From Loxodes magnus (taxonomy: Eukaryota; Ciliophora; Karyorelictea; Loxodida; Loxodidae): a DNA stretch of 64,000 nt. The notes under the pieces were generated by a model. That model had not been told where the DNA came from. It saw nothing but the letters and a program-made list of their open reading frames with translations, and searched no databases. The position numbers were made by a program, and so were the translations under genes. Within the stretch, counting starts at the first letter, position 1, and every line of letters begins with the position of its first letter. Positions 13,101 to 25,133 of this stretch are shown here, piece by piece. The stretch spans positions 682,001 through 746,000 of the forward strand of contig CAMPDV010000010.1 in assembly GCA_946699065.1 (NCBI GenBank). The letters are read 5' to 3'.

Positions 13101-14351
13101 TAACTTCCATAACTTCGGTAGAGCAATGATCACACTTCTGAGAGTATGTACAGGTGAAGAGTGGAACGAGATAATGTTTGACTGCTCCAATGCTTTTAGT
13201 GGAGCAGAAGTAGTTAGTAAAATATTTTTTACTAGCTTCATAGCAGTCAGTAACTTCGTAATGCTTAATATGTTTATTATGGTTATCATTAACCTTTTTG
13301 AGGAAGTAAGAGTTTTATTTATAGTATCATATCAATCCTGATAATATACTTAATGAATGGAAGGATATGGAACAATAGTTCTAAAAGTAGTGGTCGCTAT
13401 TCACTGTCGCTACTAAAGGATAAAAAATGCATTCAAGTAGCTTATATAGCTTTTTTGTTAAGCTAGAAGAGCCTTTAGGCTTCAATAAAGAAAGCTAAGA
13501 AAAAGAAATAATTAAGTAAATTCTATAAATGGAAGTAAAGGCAGATGAGGATGGATTCATTTATTATAACTAGCTACTTTTTTACACCATGAGGAGAGTT
13601 GTCAAGCCACCTGTAGTTGATACTAAGTTTAAAAACAATAATATTGAGAAGATGGAAAACTAGACTTTAGGAACTATAAATATGATGACCAAAAAGAACC
13701 AAAAAAAATCTTTGATGAGGGTAAGTTTTGTTCTATATTTAGTCAAAATCTAAAATGCAAGATAATTCAAGTCCAATCAAATATACTGCAAATCCTTTTA
13801 TTTCTTCTTTATACAGGAAAAAGACATTCAAACATTGGAGAGTTTTCGCTTAACAGAGGAAATAAAAGAAGTTGCAAATTAATTAGAATGAACTATAGAT
13901 TTCAGAAAATTCTTCTGACAATGAATAAAGTTTTTCTTTAGCTAAAGTAAAAGTCAAGCAAACTCCTCGTGGATCTGAACAAAACACAGTTAAGTTTAAT
14001 CCCGATAATCCATCTAAAACTAGTAGCGGCTATAGGCTAACTAAGTAAAAGACTAATATAAATCATGTGGATTAGCAGTAACCAGAAAGCAGCTAAAGAG
14101 TTCTAGAGCTTACTAAGCAAGGCTATCCTTCAATTCATATGTTTGCTAAAGAAAAATTTCAAAAATTTGAAGAGGCTTCAAATTTCAACAGTGCAAAGAA
14201 CAGCCAAAGGTTAGTATTCTAAGAAACGCTTATAAGTGAAGATAGATTTCAAAAAAACTAAAAGGATTAGCTTATAAATATATTTGACTAACAAAAAGAG
14301 AATGAAGCTAACAGAAAGGAACAAGAAGATAAAAAGACTTCCTAATTGTGA
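7124..14351 (+). CDS. Four-domain voltage-gated Ca2+ channel, alpha-1-like pore subunit
   Basis: The 2389-aa protein comes from four exons. Introns are 12904-12920 (17 nt), 13306-13324 (19 nt) and 13721-13742 (22 nt); removing them leaves exactly 2390 codons. Each domain shows S1-S6 and an Arg-rich S4: [48 protein letters not shown] and [17 protein letters not shown]. The selectivity-filter positions are Glu in all four repeats (ITLEGW E350, TMENW E1362, SQENW E1707, TGEEW E2006), the EEEE pattern of Ca2+-selective channels. The I-II loop is very long (about residues 400-1150), Ser/Gln/Asn-rich and presumably regulatory. The C-terminal tail carries a basic stretch ([10 protein letters not shown]). 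Several conserved Trp are TGA. It probably carries the ciliary or somatic Ca2+ action-potential current. Stop is TGA 14349-14351. Confidence 0.93.
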
Positions 14352-14417
14352 TTGATAAATTTCTGCTTTTATTGATTAATAAGTAAAAAGTATTAATTAC
14401 TCATTTAAAAGAATTAA

Positions 14418-15097
14418 ATGGAATCTAGTTGCGCTATCTGCCTTGAGAAAAAGTCAGAGAGCTTGGCTATCATTTAGTCATGTAAACACTCTTTTTGGTA
14501 AGTTTATAATTAAGTTTGGAATGTCTTAAATCTTGGGCTAAATCTAGAGCTAACTGTCCAATTTGTAATAGTGAGATGAGTGATGTGATTGAGACAAATA
14601 ATAATTCTTTAGAATCAAATGAATAGAACAAATAGACTGTTTCATATTTAGGTCTGCAGGAAGGAAAATACTCTGATAAATTAGATCTTTCTTGCTTAGA
14701 TCACAAATATTTTGGAGAGGAATTCAAAAAAATTAAATTTGAAATCGAAACTATTAAAAGGGAAAGGTTTGGAAGAAAAGTAATCGGATCATAATAAGAA
14801 TACTAAGCTCTTGATACTTTTTCAGTACAAGCAAGTTATTGACTTGAGTAAATGACTCAATATTAGAAATTTGAAGCAGAAAATGTACTAAACATACTCT
14901 ATGAAATAAGAGAGTAACTAGTAAAAATAAAGAATGGTTAGTTCCAGCAGAAGGTACAAAAGGTTTAATTATATTCTAGCAAGCAAATGTAGTAGTAACA
15001 AGAGGAGGAAGAAGATGAATAGAGTGGAGAAGAAGAATTAGAAGAGATAAATCAAAAGTATTTAAAAAAGGGTTATAAATATTAAAAATAGACATAA
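14418..15097 (+). CDS. RING-finger (C3HC4) protein, probable E3 ubiquitin ligase
   Basis: Starts MESSCAICLEKKSESLAII. RING ligands are C-x2-C, C-K-H-S-F-C, L-E-C and CPIC, ending at NCPICNSEM. A 17-nt intron (14498-14514, GTAAGTTTATAATTAAG) lies inside the RING, and its removal restores the motif. The rest is a charged region with a Glu-rich stretch (QEEEEDEQSGEEELEE) and a Lys/Gln tail. No TGA follows in frame until 15614-15616, and coding character stops near 15100. I therefore place the end at a TAA (15095-15097; 15083-15085 is equally possible). The RING part is secure, the 3' end is not. The general layout (short RING, long helical tail) resembles TOPORS-like ligases, but I cannot name the family. 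Confidence 0.75.
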
Positions 15098-16473
15098 AAA
15101 CTTTGCTTTAATGCTTATAAAGTAATAATTCTCGCTAATTCGCAATTTAATTTTATAGAGAAGTATCAAACCTCTGAAATTTTATTTTTTTGTTAACTCT
15201 ATAATTTTACTATTTATTCTTTCCATTATAAATTAATATATAAGTTAATATAAACTATATTCAAATATCATTAATTAAGAATCAAATATACTATATGTTC
15301 ATTTATATAGGCTATTCTATATAATCTATATAAATTATTATTTAAGGAGTGTTTTAAACCCAAGGAATCTATAAGTAATTTTGCTATTTTTTTTCTATTA
15401 TAATAATAAAAGAGTAGCCTAAGTATCATTACATGCTTGTCCCGAAGTTAAATCTCTTACCTAAAGGAATATTTAATTATTATCTAACTGCTGTTCTTTT
15501 AAACATGCTACTACTAATAGATTTATTTTGCTTGTTAATTTAAATAAAGGATACTTCTTAAGCGGTTAAGAGATTTACAGCCTATTCTTTATATTGCTCC
15601 TTTTAAATTTAAATGATATTAGAATTAAAACTTTAAAGGTTTATCTAGAGCTTTAATACCTTCAATTTGCTTTTGAATATCTTATCACTCTTTAAGTTAA
15701 ATACACTTGCATGATATTAAATAAAATTGGCTTTAGCCTAAACAATTTGTAACGAATCCTTTATATCTGCAAGGATAAACTTAAGCAAATAAAGATAGAG
15801 ACATTAATATCTCTAAATACCTCTAACTATTTTCAAAGTATATGTTTAAACCCCTAGTATCTAAAATAATGGTTTAAGCAAATAAAAAAAGAAGCTTAGT
15901 TATCTCTATAGCAGTATTAGTATTTTTAACTCTAAAATTAGAGATACAAAAGAGAAAGTAAAGTATTAATAAAATAAAGCAACGAATGTTCTAACCATTT
16001 TAATTAAGTAATTGAAGGTTCTAATAATTAGAAATCAATTAAAAGGCTTTAGATAAATTTAGCTCAATCTTAGCACAGAAAATTGATTATTTAAAGCGTT
16101 CAAAATATTTATATGCAAGAGTGTAATAATAAAACTTGAAGAATTATTGAGTTTCACAAGATGGTTAAATTAATACCTGAATATTATAATAATGTTCTTA
16201 TTAAAAATTTAGCTAAATACAAATCTAATAACTTGGTAATTTAACTTCTTCAATGACTAAGAATAAATACTTAAAGTAGGTTAAATTAAACTCTTTGATA
16301 GTTTTAAAAATATAGAAAAGAGCAATAAAGGGATATCAGATAGTTCTGCATTCCAAAAAGATTTAGCGAATTAAATTGGTTATTGATTTACCAAAATTGA
16401 TCATTTTATCACTTATATAGTTTTTGTAGCTTTAGATTAGGATATTGAACATAATATCTTGATAGATAAATAG
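15098..16473. other. Intergenic, AT-rich
   Basis: No gene recognised. Positions 15178-15613 contain no TGA in any of the three forward frames, unusual for DNA of this composition. Weak open frames just before the Ran-like start (16280-16470) could hide a leader exon but show no conserved motif. Confidence 0.4.
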
Positions 16474-17319
16474 ATGTAGTAGTTAAATATACCATATTTC
16501 AAACTTGTTCTTGTAGGGGATTATGGAGTTGGAAAGTCTACATTTGTTAAAAGAAATTTAAGGGGATAAGAAGATAAAAGATATATTGCTACTGTTGGCT
16601 CGGAAATTATCCCATTTCTTTTTTATACTACTTAAGGTCCTTTATAATTTGATATTTGACATATTGCAGGAACTTCAAAACCAAATCATGTAAGAGATAG
16701 ATATTATATAGGGGCATAGTGCGCTATTTTAATGTTTGATGTGACATAATTAAATTCATACAGAAATATATCTACTTGATATAGACATATAGTAAGAATC
16801 TGTGACTAAATACCAATGGTTTTGATAGGAAATAAAGTTGATATTAAAGATAGAAAAATAAGAGGAATGTAAATCAATTTCCATTAAGATAAATCAATCT
16901 AATATTATGAAGTTTCGGCAAAATGCAATTATTAATATTTTAGACCTTTTATTTCATTAGCAAGGAGTATAACGGGAGATTAAAGCTTGTCAATAATCGA
17001 AGAACCTATTTTAAAGCCTTAGGAAATTATAATTGACTAATTGCAATTAAAATGATTAGAATAAGAATAGTTTGAAGCAGAAAATTCAAAGCCTCTTGAT
17101 GAAGAAGATTTGCAAGAAACTTAAAACCAAACCCAAAGTAAAAAATTTTATTTAAGTAATGTATTAAAAGATTATCCTTTAAACCATAGTCTCTTTATAT
17201 ATAATCAGATGAAAACTCAAACTCCTTTATATTTTTATTTGTAATCTTAAGAATTAGCGTACTATTAATTTAAGGTATTAGTAAGTAGAAAACTTAAGAG
17301 ATAGTTATCTTTTTCCTGA
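16474..17319 (+). CDS. Divergent Ran-like small GTPase
   Basis: Starts MQQLNIPYFKLVLVGDYGVG. The Ran signature is clear: P-loop GDYGVGKS, RDRYYIGAQCAILMFDVTQ, VRICDQIPMVLIGNKVDIKD (NKVD), the SAKCNY box, and an acidic end (PLDEEDL) like Ran's DEDDDL. The G3/switch II segment is abnormal: DTAGQEKFGG of Ran is replaced by HIAGTSKPNH, so the catalytic Gln and the preceding Asp are gone. The frame continues about 55 residues past the acidic end to TGA 17317-17319; that extension may be artefactual (an 18-nt GTAAG...AG stretch lies at 17281-17298). The role is presumably Ran-related (nuclear transport, spindle or cilium), but probably with little GTP hydrolysis. A related broken copy is at 63117. 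Confidence 0.8.
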
Positions 17320-17638
17320 ATTTTCTGATCTTTAATAGAGCTGATAAATATCTTTTGCATAATGCTTTTTAATTTTCTATAATAAATTATTAATAAATTT
17401 AAACTATTGCTTGAAAAGGATATTAGCTCTATTAGCTTTGTAATGAAAGTTTAATTTTTATTCCATTTTATTATCTATTTGTAAATGCGTCAAAATAATA
17501 TCTTAATGATAAATACCTTTATTAGAATTAAAGTTCTCTTTAAAAGAATGGAAACATAGAATTAGATAGAAATGTAAGCTTTAATCATGTATATGCGATC
17601 TTCTTTCCAGCAAAACTGAAGAATTTAGAATAGAATAT

Positions 17639-18145
17639 TCATGATCTGGATATAAAGTTTGATTTTAAATTAATTTAATAAAGAAATTCTCCAGATGCAC
17701 CCTGCTTTTCTCATTGACGATCTAAAATTCCTACGATATTGTATTTAGATGTATAGTCTTCGTACCACTCTTCCAAAATTTCTTGCTCTCCGTTTTATAA
17801 AGCTTAGTTCTCCAATGTCTAATCTAAATATCTTTCATCAAAACTTAATTTAGCTAGATTGATAGTAGCGTCTCTTCCTGCGAAGATTTGGAATTTTTTT
17901 CCTTGTTTGAACTCTTCATTGCAGGTGACATCGAATATTTAATTTCTAATTGAAACGTAAATTTGATTTCTATTAACTCCATTATATTAATGAAGCTCCT
18001 CGAGAGTCATTTTCCTTTGAATAAATTAAAAAGGCTTGTCCTCTTTCCTTTTAAACACTTTTCTGGAAATTAAATAAGCAGCTGATATCGCTATTGTTAT
18101 CTTGATTATTGTTCAGCCGTCTAAATTTTTAAGAGAATCTAGCAT
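17639..18145 (-). CDS. MAPR / cytochrome b5-like heme-binding membrane protein (PGRMC-type)
   Basis: 168 aa, no intron, ATG 18145, TGA 17639-17641. An N-terminal membrane helix (TIIKITIAISAAYLIS, about residues 13-28) is followed by the MAPR cytochrome b5-like fold: TLEELHQYNGVNRNQIYVSI, NQIFDVTCNEEFKQGKKFQI, FAGRDATINLAKLSFDERYL, then the EEWYEDYTSKYNIVGIL tail. FAGRDA is the family hallmark. Members bind heme and partner ER cytochrome P450s and sterol enzymes, so an ER membrane location is likely. Length is normal for the family. The frame is open upstream of this ATG to about 18520, but nothing there resembles known MAPR leaders and I leave it out. Confidence 0.88.
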
Positions 18146-19937
18146 TATTTGAATTAAATTAGAATTCCTTTAGTTCAGTTAGTAATTAAATTAATACTTT
18201 AAAAAGATGAATATAGTTTACTTATAATGGGAGTTTGCTGCTAGCTAATATACTAAGTTATAATAGAACCACCAAAATTGCTTCTTATTATATGAGCTAT
18301 ATGCTATTGCATTTATAGTACCTTTGTCATAAAATATGTGCGATAACAAAGCTATAGTGAGTTTTCGATCAAAATACTTAGAATAGGAAACAACGAATGT
18401 ATATTTAAAGTTCTTATATTGATCATATTTTTGGCTTAATAACTACTTCTTTTGAAAGATCTTTCAGTCAATAATAGGATCATCTGGCTATATAAATATT
18501 GGAAGATTTAAAAAGTATACTTAGAATAAAGAGCTAGATAGATAATCTATTAGTGATACTTATGTAGGCTTTTAAATCCAATATTAAATTAAGATAGATC
18601 TATCTTAATTTTTTTGACTATCCTATTATTCCTATAACTTAGTCTATTTATAACTATATTCTTCCTAATATTAAAACTGAATTTATATAATCAATTACTA
18701 AATTTGTAAGAAAGCTATTATTATATAGCTTGATTTAGAAAGTAAGGAAATCTAAATAGCACATATAAGAAAGATTTAGAATGAAACAATTAAAGTTCTT
18801 GGTTTATATATTTAAGCGAAATTTAAGTGAGAATAATGAATGAAAGCATTAATTTTAATTCCTTGGATTATTAAATTGAAGATTATATTATTAAGTTTCA
18901 GTGTCAAGTTAATAAAAGCTTTTTATCTACAACAATGTAAAATAAACAAATGCGTTCAAGCTTATTTATGCCAAATAAGGAGTGCTAGTTGATTATCCAC
19001 TTAATATAGAATACAAATATAATGATATAAATAATCAAGCTAGTATAAATCACATCTTTTTAGAAATGCTTTATCATTCCATTGACTGCTTATTTCAATT
19101 AGAATTATTAATATATCTATTTTATTAAGAGTTTCAACTTTCCTTACTCCTCTAAAACATATTAGTACTATATTCCCAAAATTGAAGTTGTTTAGAGATA
19201 TTATTTAGGTTAAAGATTATCTTACCAAGCAAATTTAATGATGTTAGGTATTTATATTACTTTTTATTTTTATCTTGGAGCTAATTTAAAATTAATGCTT
19301 TATAAAGCTTCTTAGTTTTATATCTCTATCCATAGTATAAAATAGTATAATTATCCTCTCCCCAACATTAGTGTGCATATCTATTCCTTTTTAAGTATTT
19401 CTGTATAATTAATCTAGTAAATTTAGCTTTAAATATGCCTTAATAAATATGGCTATTATTTCAATTAAAATTATAATTGCTAAGTGAGTTCATTAGAAGT
19501 AAGTAAACCTAAGAATTATCATTGGAAAAGTAAAGAAAAAATCTCAACCACAATATATAGCCAGATAGCATCTAATAAGATAGCAATACCATTCTTCCTA
19601 GCTTTATTTAGGTACTAGTTAAGTAAGAAATTAACTAGTTAATTAATAAATAAAACTAGAGTAAATAGAAAACTATTGACATCAGTTTAAGCACTTAATC
19701 CTTATAAAGTTTAATAGCTTATGTAAATAGTTATTTTATATACCATTGATACAAAACAATAACTTTACGAGTTTTTATGAAATAATCCACTTGGCAGACT
19801 TAAATAAAGCCTATAAATTTGAAAATGTTATTTAGTTATAGAAAATTAAAAGAAGGAGGTTACTAGAAATTCATAAGAGTAGAAATATTTTATTATCTTC
19901 TAGAGATTTTCTAATATAAAAGTAAATTCCATAATTT
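18146..19937. other. Intergenic, AT-rich, with a 26-bp palindrome
   Basis: No recognisable gene. A minus-strand frame contiguous with the MAPR start (about 18236-18520) has some protein-like sequence (KNFKYTFVVSYSKYFDRKL) but no homologue I know. A perfect 26-bp inverted repeat lies at 18586-18611. Confidence 0.4.
18586..18611. repeat. Perfect 26-bp palindrome
   Basis: The left half AAATTAAGATAGA is followed directly by its exact reverse complement, with no loop. It is intergenic. It could be a chance product of AT-rich DNA, a cruciform, or a dimeric-protein site. Confidence 0.6.
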
Positions 19938-20480
19938 ATGAGTGAAGATAAGTTTAAACATCAGCAGATTAAAAAATAAATAGTAATTCTTAATCAGTAA
20001 AACAACTACTAAGTCACATAATACTTATACCACTAACTATATAAGCAATAAATCTACATAACAGTCAGTTCTATATATTTGCTATTATATGCCCTCATTC
20101 TTTATTAAAGAAAGATGATTACTTGCATTTTTTAATTAAGTAATATCTTCTAAACAATTATAGAAATTTATTTTTAAATATCACAGAAAGAAGTTTAGCT
20201 AAGAAAAAAGACGCATGATAGTTTAATAACATAAGCGAAGAAAAAGATTATTCAGACACTAAATAAAATACCTATGATGTTGTTTAATGATTTAGAGCAA
20301 AATAATCTACTGCTTGAACTATAGAAAGGATTTAACTTTTTCTGATATAGTCTCAAAAAAGATTATGACTCCAATATTTTAATCCACCATTTATTGAATA
20401 AAAGCTTTATATTAGTTTTAAACTATTTTTTACAGCAAGTTAAGAAGAGACTATTTATACACTAGAAAATAAATAAGTGA
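19938..20480 (+). CDS. Possible hypothetical protein, low support
   Basis: An open frame of 180 codons starts MSEDKFKHQQIKKQIVILNQ and ends at TGA 20478-20480. The second half looks protein-like (QAKKKIIQTLNKIPMMLFND, then LEQNNLLLELQKGFNFFW). The first half contains a hydrophobic segment (ITVSSIYLLLYALILY). No domain is recognised and an intron could be hidden. It may be real, or chance openness in this permissive code. Confidence 0.3.
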
Positions 20481-21176
20481 TAGTGTTCAATTATTGTTAT
20501 AAGAGTAAAACTATAAAATTTCATTAAAAAAGCAGAGTCTGATATTATCTATCGCTGCTTAAGTGCATTAAAGTTAAAAATATAGATAGCCATTTCTACA
20601 GCCAGTAGTAAAATAATCAGTATACATGGATTTAAAGCAACTAAATTTGATATGATATCAAATTAAGTGAAATTAACTAAAACTCTCATAGCTTTTATTA
20701 TATTTTGGTATTATCTATGAAGTAAAATTGTTATTTAGAATCTAAATAGTTAAGCAAATTATGGAAAGCCTTCTATTAAATGATAATAAAGTAGTGACAT
20801 TTCAATAATATTACAGACTACACATTTCTTAGGGTAAAATAAATAAATGATCAAAGCACTAGAAGTAAAAGTGGCATCGTAATTAAATAAGAAAAGCAGA
20901 GTGAATATGAATTGGTTTCAAGACATATTTATTTATCGTAGTTATATACTAAACATGATTAAGACCGTTTATATGAAAACTATTCTAAAGTCTAATTTTA
21001 ATCAAATAATAGCACTTTCTCCTTAGTTGTTAATACTACGAAGAGATAACTCACGAATTTTAAGTCTAAATCCTAATTAAAGTACTCAAGATCATAATTA
21101 GAGTGGCATGGATAAAGTGGATTAGATTAGAGAGTAGACTGGCTGCTTTACTTTTGCTAAGTAGAAGTTGAAAGTA
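20481..21176. other. Region upstream of the STAND NTPase
   Basis: From 20847 an ATG is in frame with the NTPase gene and the 110 codons in between are open and moderately coding-like (FNQIIALSPQLLILRRDNS). The true start of that gene could therefore be here. The rest shows nothing recognisable. Confidence 0.35.
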
Positions 21177-24100
21177 ATGAAAAAAGTATTTTATTTAAAG
21201 GATCAAATCTTGATAAGTTTGTAAAACAAGAGCTTGCTAGGAGGAGGTAACGTTAACCCAAACGCAAAAATAAACCCTAATAATCCAGCTTCGAGCTAAT
21301 TGAAATATTAACTTGATGTAAATGAACCTTTGATCGACCCTTCAACTGCTCCTTCTTTAATTTAAAACATATTGGATGCAATAGATTCTAATGATAAAAC
21401 TACTCTTAGTAAAAACACGGATCTATTGAGAAAAATTGATATAGGGTAAATAATGAATCCATATAACATAATACTGAGTTTAGTTGATTTAATGCAGATA
21501 AAAAACAAAGAGTCTTATATAGACTTCTTTAAGCTAAAGCTTATAAAATTAATTTCTGTCCATATGTTTGGTTTGCTTGTGGTTTACTAAGATAAGACTA
21601 AAAAAGAATTATAGTTTCACATTAATAAACTTTAGAGTGGGCTACAATAGTCACTAACTACGTTAAATGCAGATTCAAGGTTTCAAATAAGAATTCAATA
21701 TTTTACCGAAGTTTCTATCTAGGTTTTGTCTTTCTTGACCGATAATAAGTATAAAAACATTCTTTTTGATATTGCTTAGATTATTTATACGGTGGCTTAA
21801 GAAAGAGAAGTATACTAAGATGAAGAAACTCCTGAACTAGAGAGTTTTAATAGGATTAAGGAATTTCTCTTAGAAATATTTAAAAATGATGAAAATCCTG
21901 ACTGACTCTGTAAATGAATGTTTATGAATATGTTCCTTCTTTTCCCTCCATAAGATAAATAGCAGTTTCATTCCTTTTAGAATCAACTGTTCATAGAATT
22001 AAAGAGAGATAATTGACATAATGTTTATGCTGGATTAGACGTCCTGGAAAAGGAGGCAATAACTTTAGTGGACGAGGAAGTGTTGAAAATAGTTTTGCTG
22101 GGCTTTGAAGATAAACCAGGAATATTATCATTTCTAAAGTCTAAAACCTTCTCTTAGCACTATCTCAAATATAAGGAAAAATCAATCTTAGCCATTCTTA
22201 AGATCTTTAACAATTTCTAGAAGAGACCTGATGCTTAATGATATGAAGAGCATATAATCCCACTCTTGCTATAAATTATTAGAGATCAGTGGCTTTAAGA
22301 GAACTAAGAATATATCTGGGTATATTTACGAGATTCTTCTACTTACAAAAACGTTCATAAACTGGCTCTTGATTAATGGCTTACAATATAACCCTAAGTT
22401 AAAGATATGATCTTAAACAAAAGTTAAGAGGTTGCGCAGATTTTCAACTATATAGTAGAAAACATGGATATATAAGCTGAGAGGTAAAGTGATTTTTTAA
22501 TCCAAAACTATGGAGAGTTGGAAAAAAAGTGTGATGACTTGTATGATGTCATGTATAATTTTGAAAAAATAGCTAACATATTTTAACTAAAATTACCTTA
22601 TACACCAGATATTCGTCAAGAACTGGACGAGATTTTCATTGATATTCAAAGTGTCCAAGATAATGAAATCTAAAAGAATGAAGTTCTGTTTTCATTTCCT
22701 TCTAATCCTTTTAATAGTCTAAAAGAATATGACTAGTTCTAGTTTTAGTTCGTTAGAAATAAGAAAAGAAGGACTAAGGAAAAATAGTAAGAAGATATTA
22801 TAGAAGCTTAGCAAAGTTCGAAATCCATGTAAAAAAATGTGACCTTTAGAAAAAGCGATAATCCAACATCTACTGATCCAAATAAAAATAATTCACAGGA
22901 AATAAAGAAAAACCAAAATTTAAATGATTAATAAAACTAGACAAATAAATCTAATCATAAGACTAACTAAGTGTTGTAAAATACCTTAGAAGAATAAAAA
23001 AAATAAGAGAATCAAAATTAAAGATATAATTCCTAGAAAGATACATGAGAAGTGCAAGGGCCAATAGTAAAGTTAAATAAATAGAGTACTTTTGAAGAAA
23101 TAGAAGATCTTCTAAGAAACTAATAATCTATAAAAAATATGGACGTAAAAAATAATCAGTAAAATGATATTTCAGCAATAAACAAAATATAGTAAATTAT
23201 AAAAATAGAGGAAGAGGAGATAGGAATAACTAATTCAATTAGTTTTGTTTAAACTCCAAACACAACTCGAAATATCTAGAGGCATTGCAAAACTTCAAAA
23301 AAATTAGATTTGAAAAATCAAGAAGAAATCCAAGTTAGGAATTCAAACATTGAAATTATTCCATTTAACAGAGATCCTAATTCCAAAAAATAAGAATCTA
23401 ATGAAAAATTAGAGACTAAAACAGAGCCTATAATGTTTAATAGAGATAATCAAAAGCAAAATTAGAAAAAAAAATAGGAATAAGATGTTAAGACGAAAAA
23501 GATTAAGATTGAGTCTGCTAGGCTAAACTAATAGAAATAACAACTAGCCGCTTTATAATAGCAGTTAGCCTTAGAAAAATAAAGAACTGTTACTCCTCCA
23601 GATCAAAGATCTGTTTATGCAAAAATAGAAGCTCAAAATGGATCTATTCTAGGACGATACCCTCCTCTACTTCAGTTCTTAAACAGATAGAATGAACTTG
23701 ATTAAATAAGAGAAGAACTATTTGATGAATAGAATAGAAAACTTTTATTTATAACAGGCGTTTAGGGAGTGGGAAAGACAGGACTGGCGCTAAAATTACT
23801 TTAAGAAAATAAAGAGAAATACAAAGTATGCTTATGGATTTAAGCTTACACTCAGAATTCTTTTCAAGCCTCTATAATGCATTTATTATAAACTTTTAAG
23901 ATAAAAGATTCAAACATTTAAAACTGCGAACAGAAGCTAGTTGAAATACTTACTGAGCAATAAAATTAAGGCTGAATAATGGTTATTGATCATGTCAGTA
24001 TCTTTTCCATAGTGTCAAATCTGATAAGCCAAATAAGAAATAGTGGAAAGATAATTATAACAAGCAACTAGAAGTTCTAAGAAGCTGATAATTTTCTTGA

Positions 24101-24977
24101 AATTTAGTTATAGTCATTTAGAGTAGAAGAAGGAACGAAATTAGTAGAGTTAATAATTGGTAGTGATAAAGCCATTCTTCCGTTCTTCACGAAAAAGCTA
24201 GCAGAGCATTTAACAAATTTTCCACTTTTTATTCAGGTTGCTTCTAAGTTTATCTGCACAACTGATTACAATATTTGAGAATTTAACGAAGGCTTAGACT
24301 ATGCAAATATAAGATTCAAATGTCTATAAACAAATGAAAGTCCTAAAGTTGTTTAAGTTGTTTATACTATTTTATCTCATATGGAAAAAACAAACAGAGA
24401 AAGCTACGAAATTATGTAAACTCTAAGTCTTCTTGTTCCTGAGTATCTAAATCCTCTTATTCTTGTTTTCATGCCAGGAAGTATGATGGGAAACTTAGCC
24501 TAATAAGAGAATTTTCTTAAACTATACGCCTGTAAGTTTATTTATCTTTCAGAGCTAAAAAAGTAGAAAAAATATGCGATTCTATCTGATTTTGGGCTAT
24601 TGCAATATAACGAAGATAATATTTTTATAAACGAAATAGTAGCTAATATAATCTTCAGGCTTATGCAGATGGAGACAAGACAAAAGTGCCTACAGAAATT
24701 AACTTCTGCAATAGAACGAGCAAGTCATATTCTCGACCAAAATACACCACAAGGAGCAGTTGAAATTGCGTTCCTATAAGTTTATGATAAGAAAATAAAG
24801 CAGTTTTAGAGCTAAATGCCATCAGATGTCATATAAGTAGACGAAGAAGCTGTAAGAAAATCGCTGTAAAATAGCCTTTAAGGTTCTAAACAAAACATGA
24901 AGCAAGGAAGCAATAATAAGATAGAAGAGAGCAAAAAGACCAAGATAAAGAAAATAAAATTAAACAAGGCTAAGTGA
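21177..24977 (+). CDS. STAND/NB-ARC-like P-loop NTPase with large N-terminal helical region
   Basis: 1266 aa, no intron, starts MKKVFYLKDQILISL (alternative in-frame ATG at 20847). Three parts are visible. (1) Residues about 60-480 are an alpha-helical region without a known domain (e.g. SYIDFFKLKLIKLISVHMFG). (2) About 480-840 is a low-complexity Gln/Lys/Asn linker. (3) The NTPase: an NELDQIREELFDEQNRKLLF lead-in, Walker A GVQGVGKT (residues about 861-868), Walker B IMVIDHV, then KIIITSNQ in the sensor position, followed by a winged-helix-like region (EHLTNFPLFIQVAS, then EIMQTLSLLVPEYL). This order matches NB-ARC/NACHT-type STAND switches. No LRR, WD or TPR repeats follow; the protein ends in a Lys-rich tail. 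The role is unknown; STAND proteins are typically signal-gated oligomerising switches. Stop TGA 24975-24977. Confidence 0.75.
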
Positions 24978-25133
24978 AAAATTTTAGTGTTTACTTTATT
25001 TTAATTTTAAATGTCTAACTAACTATAAACATAGTATGTAAAGGAAAATATATGAGTATTTAAATTTGTAAGTAGAAACATTTGAAAATAAAATTAAAGT
25101 ATTTGATATCCGTTACACGTTTCTTGTATAAAA

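Noticed and set aside
15000..15020. 17-nt intron in the RING gene (GTTTAATTATATTCTAG, just upstream) giving a TGA stop at 15015-15017
   Set aside because: It lacks the GTAAG start of the proven introns, and skipping it keeps a better, Glu-rich coding frame.
18146..18520. In-frame N-terminal extension of the MAPR protein
   Set aside because: The frame is open, but family members begin with a short leader and membrane helix exactly like the chosen ATG; the upstream part has no recognisable content.
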